Shown here piece by piece: positions 35,677 through 43,035 of a stretch of DNA of 64,000 nucleotides. Each line of letters opens with the position of its first letter. The first letter of the stretch is position 1. Below the pieces are notes generated by a model, which was not told the origin of the DNA, did not search any database, and worked only from the letters and a program-made list of their open reading frames with translations. Origin of the DNA: JAGXTF01 sp044224315 (GTDB taxonomy: Bacteria; Bacteroidota; Bacteroidia; NS11-12g; UBA955); the NCBI GenBank assembly GCA_044224315.1, contig JBGAKR010000001.1, positions 62,001 to 126,000 on the forward strand, written 5' to 3'. The position numbers and the translations under genes are program-made.

Positions 35677-36774
35677 TTATACATTAAACAGGAAATGCAT
35701 GCAATCCCCGTCTTTTACAATGTATTCTTTTCCTTCTACCCGCAGCTTTCCTACTGCACGGCACGCCGCTTCTGATTTGTGTTCAATAAAATCGTTGTAG
35801 GCAATTACCTCTGCGCGGATAAAACCTTTTTCAAAATCAGAGTGAATTTCGCCGGCAGCCTGGGGTGCTTTCATACCTTCGGTAATGGTCCAGGCGCGCA
35901 CTTCTTTTACCCCTACGGTGAAATAGGTGATGTAATTTAATAATTTATAGGCGGCCTTAATTAATTTTTCTACACCGCTTTCATGCAGGCCCATTTCTTC
36001 TAAAAATACCTTGCGGTCGTCATAACTTTCCAGCTCGGCAATTTCGGCTTCGATAGCAGCAGAAATAATCAAAATATCGGCATTTTCTTCGGCAATGGCA
36101 GTGCGCACTTTATCTACAAATGCATTGCCATTTACCACTGAATCGGGGTCAACATTACATACATACAAAACGGGTTTATCGGTAAGCAGATTGAGCTCTT
36201 TAATTAAGCCGCGCTTTTCAATTTCAATCTGCAGGGTGCGTCCGTTTTTGCCTTTTTCCAGATGCGCTTTAAATGCCTCACAAACCTCCAGGGTGCGGGC
36301 TGCTTCTTTGTCTCCGGTTTGGGCTTGTTTGTATATTTTTTTAATTTTTGTATCCAGGGTTTCCAGATCTTTTAATTGCAATTCGGTATCGATAATTTCT
36401 TTATCGCGCACCGGATCTACACTTCCATCCACGTGGATTACATTGGGGTCTTCAAAACAACGCAGTACATGCAAAATAGCATGGGTATTGCGGATATTGC
36501 CCAAAAACTGATTGCCCAATCCATCACCTTTGCTGGCGCCTTTTACGAGTCCGGCAATGTCCACAATCTCGATGGTTGTGGGTACTAGGTTTTGCGGATT
36601 CACCAATTCGGCCAGTCGGGTCATGCGTTCATCGGGCACGGTAATGGTTCCTACGTTGGGCTCTATGGTGCAAAAAGGAAAATTTGCCGCCTGCGCTTTT
36701 GCGCTACTTACCGCATTAAATAGTGTAGATTTTCCTACATTGGGTAAACCCACGATTCCACATTGCAAAGACAT
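35677..36774 (-). CDS. ychF: Redox-regulated ATPase YchF (OBG family)
   Basis: The 365-residue protein has Walker A GLPNVGKS (about 8-15), the G2/G3 region VDIAGLVKGASKGDGLGNQFL, an NxxP-type G4 variant (CNVDPDS) that explains ATP rather than GTP preference, a coiled-coil arm and a C-terminal TGS domain (about 280-365, ending KDGDCMHFLFNV). YchF binds ribosomes and is linked to oxidative-stress control. Its start lies only 6 bp from a heptamer repeat array, so its promoter must lie in or beyond the array. Confidence 0.96.
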   Translation of the reverse strand: MSLQCGIVGLPNVGKSTLFNAVSSAKAQAANFPFCTIEPNVGTITVPDERMTRLAELVNPQNLVPTTIEIVDIAGLVKGASKGDGLGNQFLGNIRNTHAILHVLRCFEDPNVIHVDGSVDPVRDKEIIDTELQLKDLETLDTKIKKIYKQAQTGDKEAARTLEVCEAFKAHLEKGKNGRTLQIEIEKRGLIKELNLLTDKPVLYVCNVDPDSVVNGNAFVDKVRTAIAEENADILIISAAIEAEIAELESYDDRKVFLEEMGLHESGVEKLIKAAYKLLNYITYFTVGVKEVRAWTITEGMKAPQAAGEIHSDFEKGFIRAEVIAYNDFIEHKSEAACRAVGKLRVEGKEYIVKDGDCMHFLFNV

Positions 36775-36780
36775 ACTTAT

Positions 36781-37032
36781 CAGTTTATAGTTAGGAGTTT
36801 AGAGTTAGGAGTTAGTTTTTTTAGTTTACAGTTGACAGTTTACAGTTTACAGTAACTCGACGAGTGTTTATAGTTGACGGTTTGTAGTTTAAAGTAACTC
36901 TTGGTGAGTTGACAGTTGACAGTTTATAGTTGACAGTAACTCTCGGTGAGTTTAAAGTTGACAGTTTATAGTTTTTAGTAACTCGACGAGAGTTTATAGC
37001 CGATGGTTTATAGTTTTCAGAAACTCGACTGA
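36781..37032 (+). repeat. Heptamer-based tandem array with a 42-bp higher-order period
   Basis: The segment is built of 7-bp units of the form TANAGTT/GACAGTT (for example TATAGTT, TACAGTT, GACAGTT). From 36851 a higher-order unit of exactly 42 bp (6 x 7) repeats five times; its anchor AGTAACTC starts at 36851, 36893, 36935 and 36977, with the variant AGAAACTC at 37019. After each anchor, AACTC and GAGTT arms face each other across 5 variable bases (GACGA, TTGGT, TCGGT, GACGA), degenerating in the last unit. The array forms the left arm of a cassette around the IVP-like gene. Confidence 0.9.
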
Positions 37033-37121
37033 TGTTAATGGTTCGTTGACGTCCAATGTAGTTGCAGAAGGGTTTGAATGAATCCAATTTGGTTGATTTA
37101 GCTTTTCTAAATTTTACAGGA

Positions 37122-37487
37122 TTAATTGAGTTCATTTTTTCGGGTGGTTTTAATGATTGCTGTCAATATTCTTTGTAATTCCACCACTTCATTTAAATAG
37201 GGTTTATAATCTATTTCGTGTGCAATTCCAGCGGCTTGAATCAACTTAATCCAATATTCGGATTCTTGGGCTTCTTTTAGTGAAATGGTTAATTTAAAAA
37301 CAAATTCCTTTTTACTGTAACCAGCCAAAGCCTCATTGATATTAGCACCTATTGAAGTTCCGCTTCGCAATAGTTGTTTGCCCAGTACAAAATGTTTTCC
37401 CTGCGCAAGTTGTTCGTGCAATTTCACAATTTTCACTCCAAAGTCGAATGATTTTTTTAATACAATACTATTATCTCTATTTCCCAT
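37122..37487 (-). CDS. Four-helix-bundle protein, 23S rRNA intervening-sequence (IVP/S23) family
   Basis: The 121-residue protein has the S23/IVP pattern: FDFGVKIVKLHEQL (helix 1), FVLGKQLLRSGTSIGANINEA (helix 2, with the family-typical R-S-x-x-S-I-x-A-N-I-x-E-A), SKKEFVFKLTISLKEAQESEYWIKLI (helix 3) and YLNEVVELQRILTAIIKTTRK (helix 4). The family was named from inserts in 23S rRNA genes but is common as free-standing genes in Bacteroidota, with no established function. It is related in fold to the Avd protein of diversity-generating retroelements; no reverse transcriptase is nearby. Inverted heptamer arrays flank it on both sides, suggesting a cassette. Confidence 0.9.
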   Translation of the reverse strand: MGNRDNSIVLKKSFDFGVKIVKLHEQLAQGKHFVLGKQLLRSGTSIGANINEALAGYSKKEFVFKLTISLKEAQESEYWIKLIQAAGIAHEIDYKPYLNEVVELQRILTAIIKTTRKNELN

Positions 37488-37560
37488 AATATTTAAATTT
37501 CTAATTTATTATACCTTTTATTACTTCTATTATACAATTTTTATTTTAACCGAAATTCCC

Positions 37561-37595
37561 AACTGTCAACTTTAAACTATAAACTGTAAACTATC
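37561..37595 (-). repeat. Right-hand heptamer array, inverted relative to the left array
   Basis: Five heptamers AACTGTC, AACTTTA, AACTATA, AACTGTA, AACTATC. Read on the minus strand they are the same TANAGTT/GACAGTT family seen at 36781-37032, so the two arrays are inverted copies flanking the IVP-like gene. The array abuts the glmM stop codon (37594-37596). Confidence 0.8.
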
Positions 37596-38970
37596 AAATC
37601 AGGTCCCCTATATCCTGAATTATTTTCTTCGCCAGTGCGTCTGCTGTGTTTAGCGTGTTGCTTTCGGCGTAGATGCGGATAATGGGTTCGGTGTTACTTT
37701 TGCGGAGGTGCACCCAATCGGTGTCGAATTCTATGCGCACGCCATCGATGGTGTTTACGGGTTGTTTTTTGTATTTATCCTTTATCGACGTGAGTACCGC
37801 ATCCACATCGGTGCCGGGTTGTAATTCGGCTTTGTTTTTAGAAATGAAATAGTTGGGATATGCGCTTCTCAATGCACTTGCACGCAGATTGGATTTGGCC
37901 AGATGGGTAAGAAACAAGGCTATGCCCACCAAAGCATCGCGGCCGTAGTGCAGCTCGGGTAATATCACGCCCCCGTTGCCTTCGCCACCTATTACCGCTT
38001 TGTTGGCTTTCATTTTTTCTACCACATTCACCTCTCCCACTGCGCTGGCAAAATATTTTTGTCCGGCTTTCTCGGTAATTTCACGCAGGGCGCGGGTGCT
38101 GCTTAGGTTGCTAACCGTGTTGCCGGGTTTGTTTTTCAGCACATAATCCGATACAGCAACCAAAGTATACTCTTCGCCAAACATTTCGCCATCCTCGCAA
38201 ACCAAAGCAAGCCGATCCACGTCGGGGTCTACCACTATGCCCAAATGGCATTTTTTATCTTTTACCACAGCAGCTATAGCGCCCAAATGTTCGGGCAAGG
38301 GCTCGGGGTTATGGGCAAAATGCCCGGTAGGTTCGCAATTGAGTTTTTCGATTTTTTGCACGCCCAATGCTTCCAACAAACGCGGCACGGCAAAGCCCCC
38401 CACACTGTTTACTGCATCTACGGCAATATGAAAATCCTTGGCTTTAATGGCGGCAACATCCACCATATCCAGGGCCAATATTTTTTCGATATGATAATCT
38501 AAATAGTCTTTTTGGCTAACGCTGCCCAGGGCATCTACCTGTGCAAATTGTATGTTGCCCGATTCCAGAGCCTCCATCAATTTTTTTCCGTCTTCTTCAC
38601 TGATAAATTCACCCTTGCTGTTCAGCAGTTTCAGGGCATTCCACTGTTTGGGATTGTGGCTGGCAGTGATGATAATCCCCCCGGCAGCTTTTTCGGCAGG
38701 GACAGCCATTTCCACGGTAGGCGTGGTGGCCAACCCCAGGTCTACCACGTCAAATCCCATACCGGTGAGGGTGTTGGAAATGAGGGCCTGTACCATAGGA
38801 CCACTCAGGCGGGCATCGCGACCAATTACTACCCGGTTGCCTTCATTTTTTTGTTGCAACCAGTAACCAAATGCGGCAGAAAAATTTACAATGTCAATAG
38901 GGGTAAGATTGTCTCCCATAGCGCCGCCAATGGTGCCACGAATGCCTGAGATAGATTTTATAAGGGTCAT
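37594..38970 (-). CDS. glmM: Phosphoglucosamine mutase (alpha-D-phosphohexomutase family)
   Basis: The 458-residue protein contains the phosphoserine loop TASHNPKQWNALK (about 103-115), the Mg-binding DPDVDRLAL (about 243-251), the sugar-binding GGEGNGGVI (about 325-333) and the phosphate-binding RKSNTEPIIRIYAES near the C-terminus. It converts glucosamine-6-phosphate to glucosamine-1-phosphate for UDP-GlcNAc and cell-wall synthesis; some family members are phosphomannomutases, which motifs alone do not fully exclude. A -7 box TAATTTTG (38982-38989) lies 11 bases upstream, next to an ACGGAATT repeat/palindrome. The 3' end touches the right heptamer array. Confidence 0.92.
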   Translation of the reverse strand: MTLIKSISGIRGTIGGAMGDNLTPIDIVNFSAAFGYWLQQKNEGNRVVIGRDARLSGPMVQALISNTLTGMGFDVVDLGLATTPTVEMAVPAEKAAGGIIITASHNPKQWNALKLLNSKGEFISEEDGKKLMEALESGNIQFAQVDALGSVSQKDYLDYHIEKILALDMVDVAAIKAKDFHIAVDAVNSVGGFAVPRLLEALGVQKIEKLNCEPTGHFAHNPEPLPEHLGAIAAVVKDKKCHLGIVVDPDVDRLALVCEDGEMFGEEYTLVAVSDYVLKNKPGNTVSNLSSTRALREITEKAGQKYFASAVGEVNVVEKMKANKAVIGGEGNGGVILPELHYGRDALVGIALFLTHLAKSNLRASALRSAYPNYFISKNKAELQPGTDVDAVLTSIKDKYKKQPVNTIDGVRIEFDTDWVHLRKSNTEPIIRIYAESNTLNTADALAKKIIQDIGDLI

Positions 38971-38981
38971 AAACGGGGGCG

Positions 38982-39012
38982 CAAAATTACGGAATTTTAT
39001 ACGGAATTCCGT
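38982..39012 (-). promoter_or_regulatory. glmM promoter with adjacent palindrome
   Basis: On the minus strand TAATTTTG (38989-38982) is an exact -7 box. Immediately upstream, ACGGAATTCCGT (39001-39012) is a perfect 12-bp palindrome, and its half ACGGAATT is repeated directly 12 bp away (38989-38996). The layout suits a regulator binding over the -33 region, though no regulator is known. Confidence 0.4.
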
Positions 39013-39034
39013 TATTAAAAAACAAGGGATTAAA

Positions 39035-39928
39035 TTAACGTACCAAAAACTCTGTAATTATAGTTGCCGTATAGCCGCCAAGTACTATCCAGCGCGCGTT
39101 TCGGTTAAATTTCTCCAGGGTTTCTGTACGGCCTTTTTTCTGCCGGTTTACCAGCATCATGATTACCATTAAACTGCAGCCTATGGCTACATAATTTGTA
39201 ATCATCAGTTTGTCTTGAAAAGTTGCATAGCCCAGTGGAGGTAAAGCCGAGGTTGAATTGATATGCAGTACCACATTGGCTATCAACATACTGGCAGTGG
39301 CATTTACCCGATCTTTGGGCTCGTTTGGATTCATAAAAAACAACAAAAAAGTGGCCGATACAATGAGCAAGGGCGGTATCAAACCCTTAAACAAACTGGC
39401 CATCAGCGGCTTTTCCAGGGTAAAAACGTAATTAAATCGCGAATAAGTTTGGTTAAATGTACGGTAAAAATGGTCACTGGTATTGTAGCGCACCTTGTTG
39501 GCATTCAGTTTCCAACCAATCACCCCCACCTGTGGATCCACACCACTGCGGGGCTCATCGGCAACATATACCAGTTGCTCTTTGGGTTTTAGTTTGTGTT
39601 CAAGCTGTATGCTCAATGCGTGGTTTTCAAACGGAAATGTGCGGAAATTGAGGTTTTCATAGCACAGAGCTTTTACCCTGAAAACCTTCATGTGCGGCGT
39701 GTTTTCCTCAATCTGTTTAGCGGTAATCTGCCCGTTCATCAAATCAAAATTGTCGTCTACCACCGAATCGCTGGAGAGGGTGAGGTAAAAATCTACCTGG
39801 TAATGCCCGTCGGATATGTTGAACTTGGTAACACTCATCAGAAAAATACCGGTTTTTACCACCTGGGGCGCGGCATTGCTGCTAAATGCAACAAGGCCCA
39901 GCAACAACAGAAAGAAATATTTTTTCAC
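39035..39928 (-). CDS. Pentameric ligand-gated ion channel homologue (Cys-loop receptor superfamily, prokaryotic type)
   Basis: The 297-residue protein has a signal peptide (1-19) and a strand-rich extracellular ligand-binding domain (about 20-190), including LNFRTFPFENHALSIQLEH, the position of the F/W-P-F/M-D segment before the Cys-loop. Four membrane helices follow: M1 about 196-216 (FKGLIPPLLIVSATFLLFFM), M2 about 224-247 (RVNATASMLIANVVLHINST) followed by ALPPLGY as in the M2-M3 loop of GLIC and ELIC, M3 about 254-275, and M4 about 279-296. The intracellular M3-M4 linker is short, as in bacterial members, and the Cys pair of the animal Cys-loop is absent. It is probably a cation or anion channel in the inner membrane gated from the periplasm; the ligand is unknown. 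It has no obvious operon partner. Confidence 0.85.
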   Translation of the reverse strand: MKKYFFLLLLGLVAFSSNAAPQVVKTGIFLMSVTKFNISDGHYQVDFYLTLSSDSVVDDNFDLMNGQITAKQIEENTPHMKVFRVKALCYENLNFRTFPFENHALSIQLEHKLKPKEQLVYVADEPRSGVDPQVGVIGWKLNANKVRYNTSDHFYRTFNQTYSRFNYVFTLEKPLMASLFKGLIPPLLIVSATFLLFFMNPNEPKDRVNATASMLIANVVLHINSTSALPPLGYATFQDKLMITNYVAIGCSLMVIMMLVNRQKKGRTETLEKFNRNARWIVLGGYTATIITEFLVR

Positions 39929-40014
39929 GTTCCAATATTAACACATTGACTTTCAATCTCCACTCCCCGATTTGTGAATTGCAAACCTGAATTTGTGAAA
40001 AGTTATTTCATAAG

Positions 40015-40038
40015 TAAACGAACATTCATTTATCTTTG
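40015..40038 (+). promoter_or_regulatory. TetR-type operator and -7 box of the tetR-MFS operon
   Basis: TAAACGAACATTCATTTA (40015-40032) is an 18-bp palindrome with one mismatched pair outside the centre. It runs into TATCTTTG (40031-40038), an exact -7 box 9 bases before the ATG at 40048. Binding of the TetR protein here would cover the promoter, giving autorepression of the operon. Confidence 0.6.
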
Positions 40039-40047
40039 CAGCTTTAA

Positions 40048-40638
40048 ATGCGGATTCGAGACACAAAAAAGGAAGCTATAATCAGGGAAAAGGCCCTGCA
40101 AATGTTTATGGACGAAGGTTTTGACGGGTTTAGCATGCAAAAACTGGCCAAAGCCGCCGATGTATCTCCGGCCACTTTGTATATTTATTTCAAAGACCGG
40201 GAAGATTTAATTCTGCAGATATATACCGAAATCTGGAAAAAAATGGCCGATGCAACTTTGGTGGGTTTTAACCCGGAAATGTCGTTGGAAGAAGGCCTTA
40301 AAATACAGTGGATCAACCGCGCCAATTATTGCCTGGAAAATCCGCAGGAAATGCATTTGATGGAGCAAATCAAATACTCGCCTTTGTACGAAAAATCATT
40401 GCAATGCGCGCAACCCTATTTTCAGGAAACCATGAAAAAATTTATTCAAAATGCCATTGCCAATAAAGAAATTGTAAAAATCCCATTCGAAGTTTATTGG
40501 TCTATCGCATTTGCCCCTTTGTATAATTTAATTAAATTTCATTTTACCGGACACTCCAAAAACGGCGAACGATTTGTATTTAACCACAAAACCATGATGC
40601 ACACTTTGCAGCTGGTTCTTAAAGCACTTAAACCCTAA
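40048..40638 (+). CDS. TetR/AcrR family transcriptional repressor
   Basis: The 196-residue protein has an N-terminal TetR helix-turn-helix (about 10-57; FSMQKLAKAADVSPATLYIY, FKDREDLILQIY) and an all-helical ligand domain. The MFS transporter gene starts 9 bp downstream, so the regulator most likely controls the pump and its own gene in response to a pump substrate. The palindrome at 40015-40032 is the probable operator. The inducer is unknown. Confidence 0.93.
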   Translation: MRIRDTKKEAIIREKALQMFMDEGFDGFSMQKLAKAADVSPATLYIYFKDREDLILQIYTEIWKKMADATLVGFNPEMSLEEGLKIQWINRANYCLENPQEMHLMEQIKYSPLYEKSLQCAQPYFQETMKKFIQNAIANKEIVKIPFEVYWSIAFAPLYNLIKFHFTGHSKNGERFVFNHKTMMHTLQLVLKALKP

Positions 40639-40647
40639 AACTACACA

Positions 40648-41898
40648 ATGAATACCAAACAAAAAAAACCTTCCATTACTTTTACCCCTTACGAAATCTT
40701 TGTAATTGCCATCATTGCATTTATCCAATTTACGGTGATTCTGGATTTTATGGTACTTTCTCCATTGGGTGCATTTTTGATGCCCATTATGAAAATCAAT
40801 ACCAGCCAATTTGGGCTTGTGGTATCGGCCTACGCCATTAGTGCCGGTATTTCGGGCATACTTTCGGCGGGTTTTGCCGATAAGTTCGACCGCAAAAAAA
40901 TGCTGCTGTTTTTTTACACCGGTTTTGTGGTTGGCACACTGCTATGCGGACTTGCAAACACTTATCCCATGCTGCTTGCAGCGCGTATATTTACCGGCAT
41001 TTTTGGCGGTGTAATTGGCTCCATTGGCATGGCCATTATTGCCGATATTTTTAAAATGGAAGCCCGCGGCCGCGTTATGGGATTTGTACAAATGGCCTTC
41101 TCTGCCTCACAAGTTCTGGGCATTCCTGTGGGTATTTACCTGGCCGAAAAAATTGATTGGCACTGGACTTTTTTAATGATTGTAATTGTTTCTACCGTGG
41201 TAGGAATTGTAATGTTTTTTAAATTAAAACCCATCGATGCACATTTAAAAATTAAAAACGATAAAAATGCCTGGCTGCATTTGTGGCACACCGCCTCAAA
41301 TCCCTACTATTTGCGCGGCTTTTTAGCCACTGTACTGCTGGCAACCGGGGGTTGGATGATAATGCCATTTAGCTCTGCTTTTTTGGTAAATAATATTCAT
41401 ATTCCCAAAGCCGATCTCACAACTTTATTTTTAATTACCGGTGTGTTTTCGTTAATCACCGGCCCCATTGTGGGCATACTTAGCGATAAATTGGGTAAAT
41501 TTAATTTGTTTTTAGGCGGCAGTATTTTGTCGGTAATAATGATTGTAATTTACACCAACCTGGGCGAAAGTTCCATGACCACCGTAGTGGCCATTAACTC
41601 CATAATGTGGGTGGGAATTTCCTCCCGGATTATTTCCTCTTCTGCGCTTATTTCGGGCGTTCCGGAGATGAAAGACCGCGGAGCCTATATGGGTGTAAAC
41701 TCTTCGTTGCAGCAAATCTCGGGTGGTTTTGCCGCCTTCATCAGCGGATTGATTGTACACCAGGCCAGCGAAACAGCCCCACTTGAAAATTTCAACATAG
41801 TAGGTTATGTAACCATAGGCAGCATGGCATTTACCATTGTAATGATGTACATTATCAATAAAATGGTGGCCAAAAAATTGCATATGCAAACGGTATAA
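40648..41898 (+). CDS. MFS transporter, drug/sugar efflux type (12 helices)
   Basis: The 416-residue protein has about twelve hydrophobic segments and the MFS motif A region GFADKFDRKKMLLF between helices 2 and 3 (about 73-86), plus the matching SDKLGKFNLFL in the C-terminal half (about 275). The motif AARIFTGIFGGVIGSIGMAI resembles the AraJ/arabinose-efflux group. It is preceded by its probable TetR repressor. The role is likely export of a toxic or metabolic compound. A terminator follows. Confidence 0.92.
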   Translation: MNTKQKKPSITFTPYEIFVIAIIAFIQFTVILDFMVLSPLGAFLMPIMKINTSQFGLVVSAYAISAGISGILSAGFADKFDRKKMLLFFYTGFVVGTLLCGLANTYPMLLAARIFTGIFGGVIGSIGMAIIADIFKMEARGRVMGFVQMAFSASQVLGIPVGIYLAEKIDWHWTFLMIVIVSTVVGIVMFFKLKPIDAHLKIKNDKNAWLHLWHTASNPYYLRGFLATVLLATGGWMIMPFSSAFLVNNIHIPKADLTTLFLITGVFSLITGPIVGILSDKLGKFNLFLGGSILSVIMIVIYTNLGESSMTTVVAINSIMWVGISSRIISSSALISGVPEMKDRGAYMGVNSSLQQISGGFAAFISGLIVHQASETAPLENFNIVGYVTIGSMAFTIVMMYIINKMVAKKLHMQTV

Positions 41899-41916
41899 TT
41901 TTATTCATTGCAAAAT

Positions 41917-41950
41917 TAAAAACGGCAGCCTTTGGGTTGCCGTTTTTTTT
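41917..41950 (+). terminator. Rho-independent terminator after the MFS gene
   Basis: AAAACGGCAGCC (41919-41930), loop TTTG, GGTTGCCGTTTT (41935-41946) and further T residues give a 12-bp stem with one G-T pair. It may also serve the convergent short ORF that ends at 41955. Confidence 0.9.
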
Positions 41951-41954
41951 ATAA

Positions 41955-42161
41955 TCAATACCCCAGCATCATCCCTATCAGGGATTGCCGGGCCATAAGT
42001 TGCATGGCGGTCCAGTGACGGCTTTCGTTGCGGCGTTCCTGGCGGCGGTTTTTGCCGGGATAGAAGGTGCACTCGGGCCGGTCGTAGGGCAGCACCCAGT
42101 CGTTGTATTTTGCATGCCAGGGTTTGTACAGGTACTTATTATTGCTGCGATTATAAGGCAT
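41955..42161 (-). CDS. Small basic protein of unknown function (68 aa)
   Basis: The protein starts MPYNRSNNKYLYKPWHAKYN and is rich in Arg, Tyr and Trp (PECTFYPGKNRRQERRNESRHW), with no signal peptide or membrane segment. Its codon choice (CTG, GCC, GAC, AAC, CGC) is like that of its long neighbours, unlike the opposite-strand frame, which supports coding. The ATG lies inside the last codons of the 45-residue ORF upstream (11-bp overlap), so the pair may be translationally coupled. No family is recognised. Confidence 0.45.
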   Translation of the reverse strand: MPYNRSNNKYLYKPWHAKYNDWVLPYDRPECTFYPGKNRRQERRNESRHWTAMQLMARQSLIGMMLGY

Positions 42162-42288
42162 CAAGTAAGGCTTTTAAAGTTTGCAAGAAATTAACCTTAC
42201 TGGATTCCCCTCTAGTGCCAGCATTTGTAATAATTGTTGAAGCATAGGTTGAGTAATCCGAAACTCCTATTAACTTTTTAACTATCAT
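42151..42288 (-). CDS. Very short ORF of unknown function (45 aa)
   Basis: The frame opens at ATG 42288 (MIVKKLIGVSDYSTYASTII) and ends ...VNFLQTLKALLDAL, with a plausible C-terminal amphipathic helix. It overlaps the start of the 68-residue ORF. Base composition is more AT-rich than the surrounding genes. No family is recognised; it may be a small protein or a gene remnant. Confidence 0.3.
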   Translation of the reverse strand: MIVKKLIGVSDYSTYASTIITNAGTRGESSKVNFLQTLKALLDAL

Positions 42289-42350
42289 ATATTTCGCAGG
42301 GAAGGGATGGGACTATAAATTAGAACGGGCATTTAATATTATAAATTCCC

Positions 42351-42854
42351 TTATATAACCACTTGCCCTTCCCAAGAAGGCCAATCTTTAAACCGAATAT
42401 CTTTGCCTTGATGCGGGAATTCCTTAGATTCATCCAAAAGCAGAATTATTAAATCAATCAAATTTAAAATACTACTCTTATGGACAGGAAATACCCAACC
42501 TTCTTTTTCAGCGGTTGTCTGAATATTTTCAAAACGAAGCAAGTCCGCTGGTGGTATTATATCTGGATATTTATTGTTGATTCTGGTTTTTGCATCGTTT
42601 AAAATTGAGATAAACTCGGACCGCTGCGCTTCACTGGTGACAATATCCATTAGTTGCAGGTGCACCATACCATAACACTCTCCACTCCGAAACATTTCCA
42701 TATCTTCAATGTACTCAGTCTTAAAATGCGGATTAAAGGAGGATATTCCCTTCTCTTCTGCTGCCTCATATAAAAAAAACATTAATAGCAGCAGATTGTT
42801 TTCCAAAAGCCAAAAACCTCTGCCTTCATAATTTATTTGTGTTTCGTTTGCCAT
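42351..42854 (-). CDS. Hypothetical protein (167 aa)
   Basis: The soluble, acidic protein starts MANETQINYEGRGFWLLENN, with no signal peptide. It looks mainly helical, with two hydrophobic helices (LLLLMFFLYEAAEEKG and ILNLIDLIILLLDESKEF) that read as packing helices rather than membrane spans. Composition and size fit immunity-type or small regulatory proteins, but no family is recognised. It starts 4 bp after a 58-residue ORF and so is probably the third gene of a small minus-strand operon. The region is AT-rich relative to its neighbours, hinting at transfer. Confidence 0.6.
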   Translation of the reverse strand: MANETQINYEGRGFWLLENNLLLLMFFLYEAAEEKGISSFNPHFKTEYIEDMEMFRSGECYGMVHLQLMDIVTSEAQRSEFISILNDAKTRINNKYPDIIPPADLLRFENIQTTAEKEGWVFPVHKSSILNLIDLIILLLDESKEFPHQGKDIRFKDWPSWEGQVVI

Positions 42855-42858
42855 TTAT

Positions 42859-43035
42859 TTAATCGTTTATTGGAAATTTAATAATTCCTTTCATTGTGTC
42901 GAAACTGATTTGATAAACACCTGCTAAAAACTCTACAATCGGTTTATTCGTAAGCGAAGTGTATCGATTGAAACCCGGTACTGCATTAGAATTCACATAA
43001 ATTTTATCCTCAGCCAGCAGGCTTTCATTCAGCAT
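42859..43035 (-). CDS. Short ORF (58 aa), possibly the second half of an interrupted gene
   Basis: The product runs from MLNESLLAEDKIYVNSNAVP to ...KGIIKFPIND. Its ATG follows directly, in the same frame, after the TAA of the 43-residue ORF upstream. The two could therefore be one 102-codon gene split by a single nonsense codon, or two stop-start coupled small genes. No family is recognised. The 167-residue gene begins 4 bp downstream. Confidence 0.45.
   Translation of the reverse strand: MLNESLLAEDKIYVNSNAVPGFNRYTSLTNKPIVEFLAGVYQISFDTMKGIIKFPIND

Noticed and set aside
36851..37032. Possible CRISPR array from regularly spaced repeats
   Set aside because: The period is 42 bp throughout with no unique spacers of 30 bases or so, the whole unit is made of related heptamers, and no cas genes are nearby.
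36821..37135. A 104-residue minus-strand frame of 14-residue repeats (S-P-R-V-T-x-N-Y-K-L-S-T-x-N)
   Set aside because: It is a direct product of the 42-bp DNA period, overlaps the 3' end of the IVP gene and lacks normal codon behaviour. It is reported as a repeat array rather than a gene.
37122..37487. Diversity-generating retroelement accessory protein (Avd)
   Set aside because: The fold is related, but no reverse transcriptase, template or variable repeat is present within reach, and the sequence fits the IVP/S23 family better.
41985..42194. Plus-strand 69-residue frame over the terminator-distal region
   Set aside because: It is hydrophobic low-information sequence opposite the minus-strand 68-residue frame, which has the better codon pattern.
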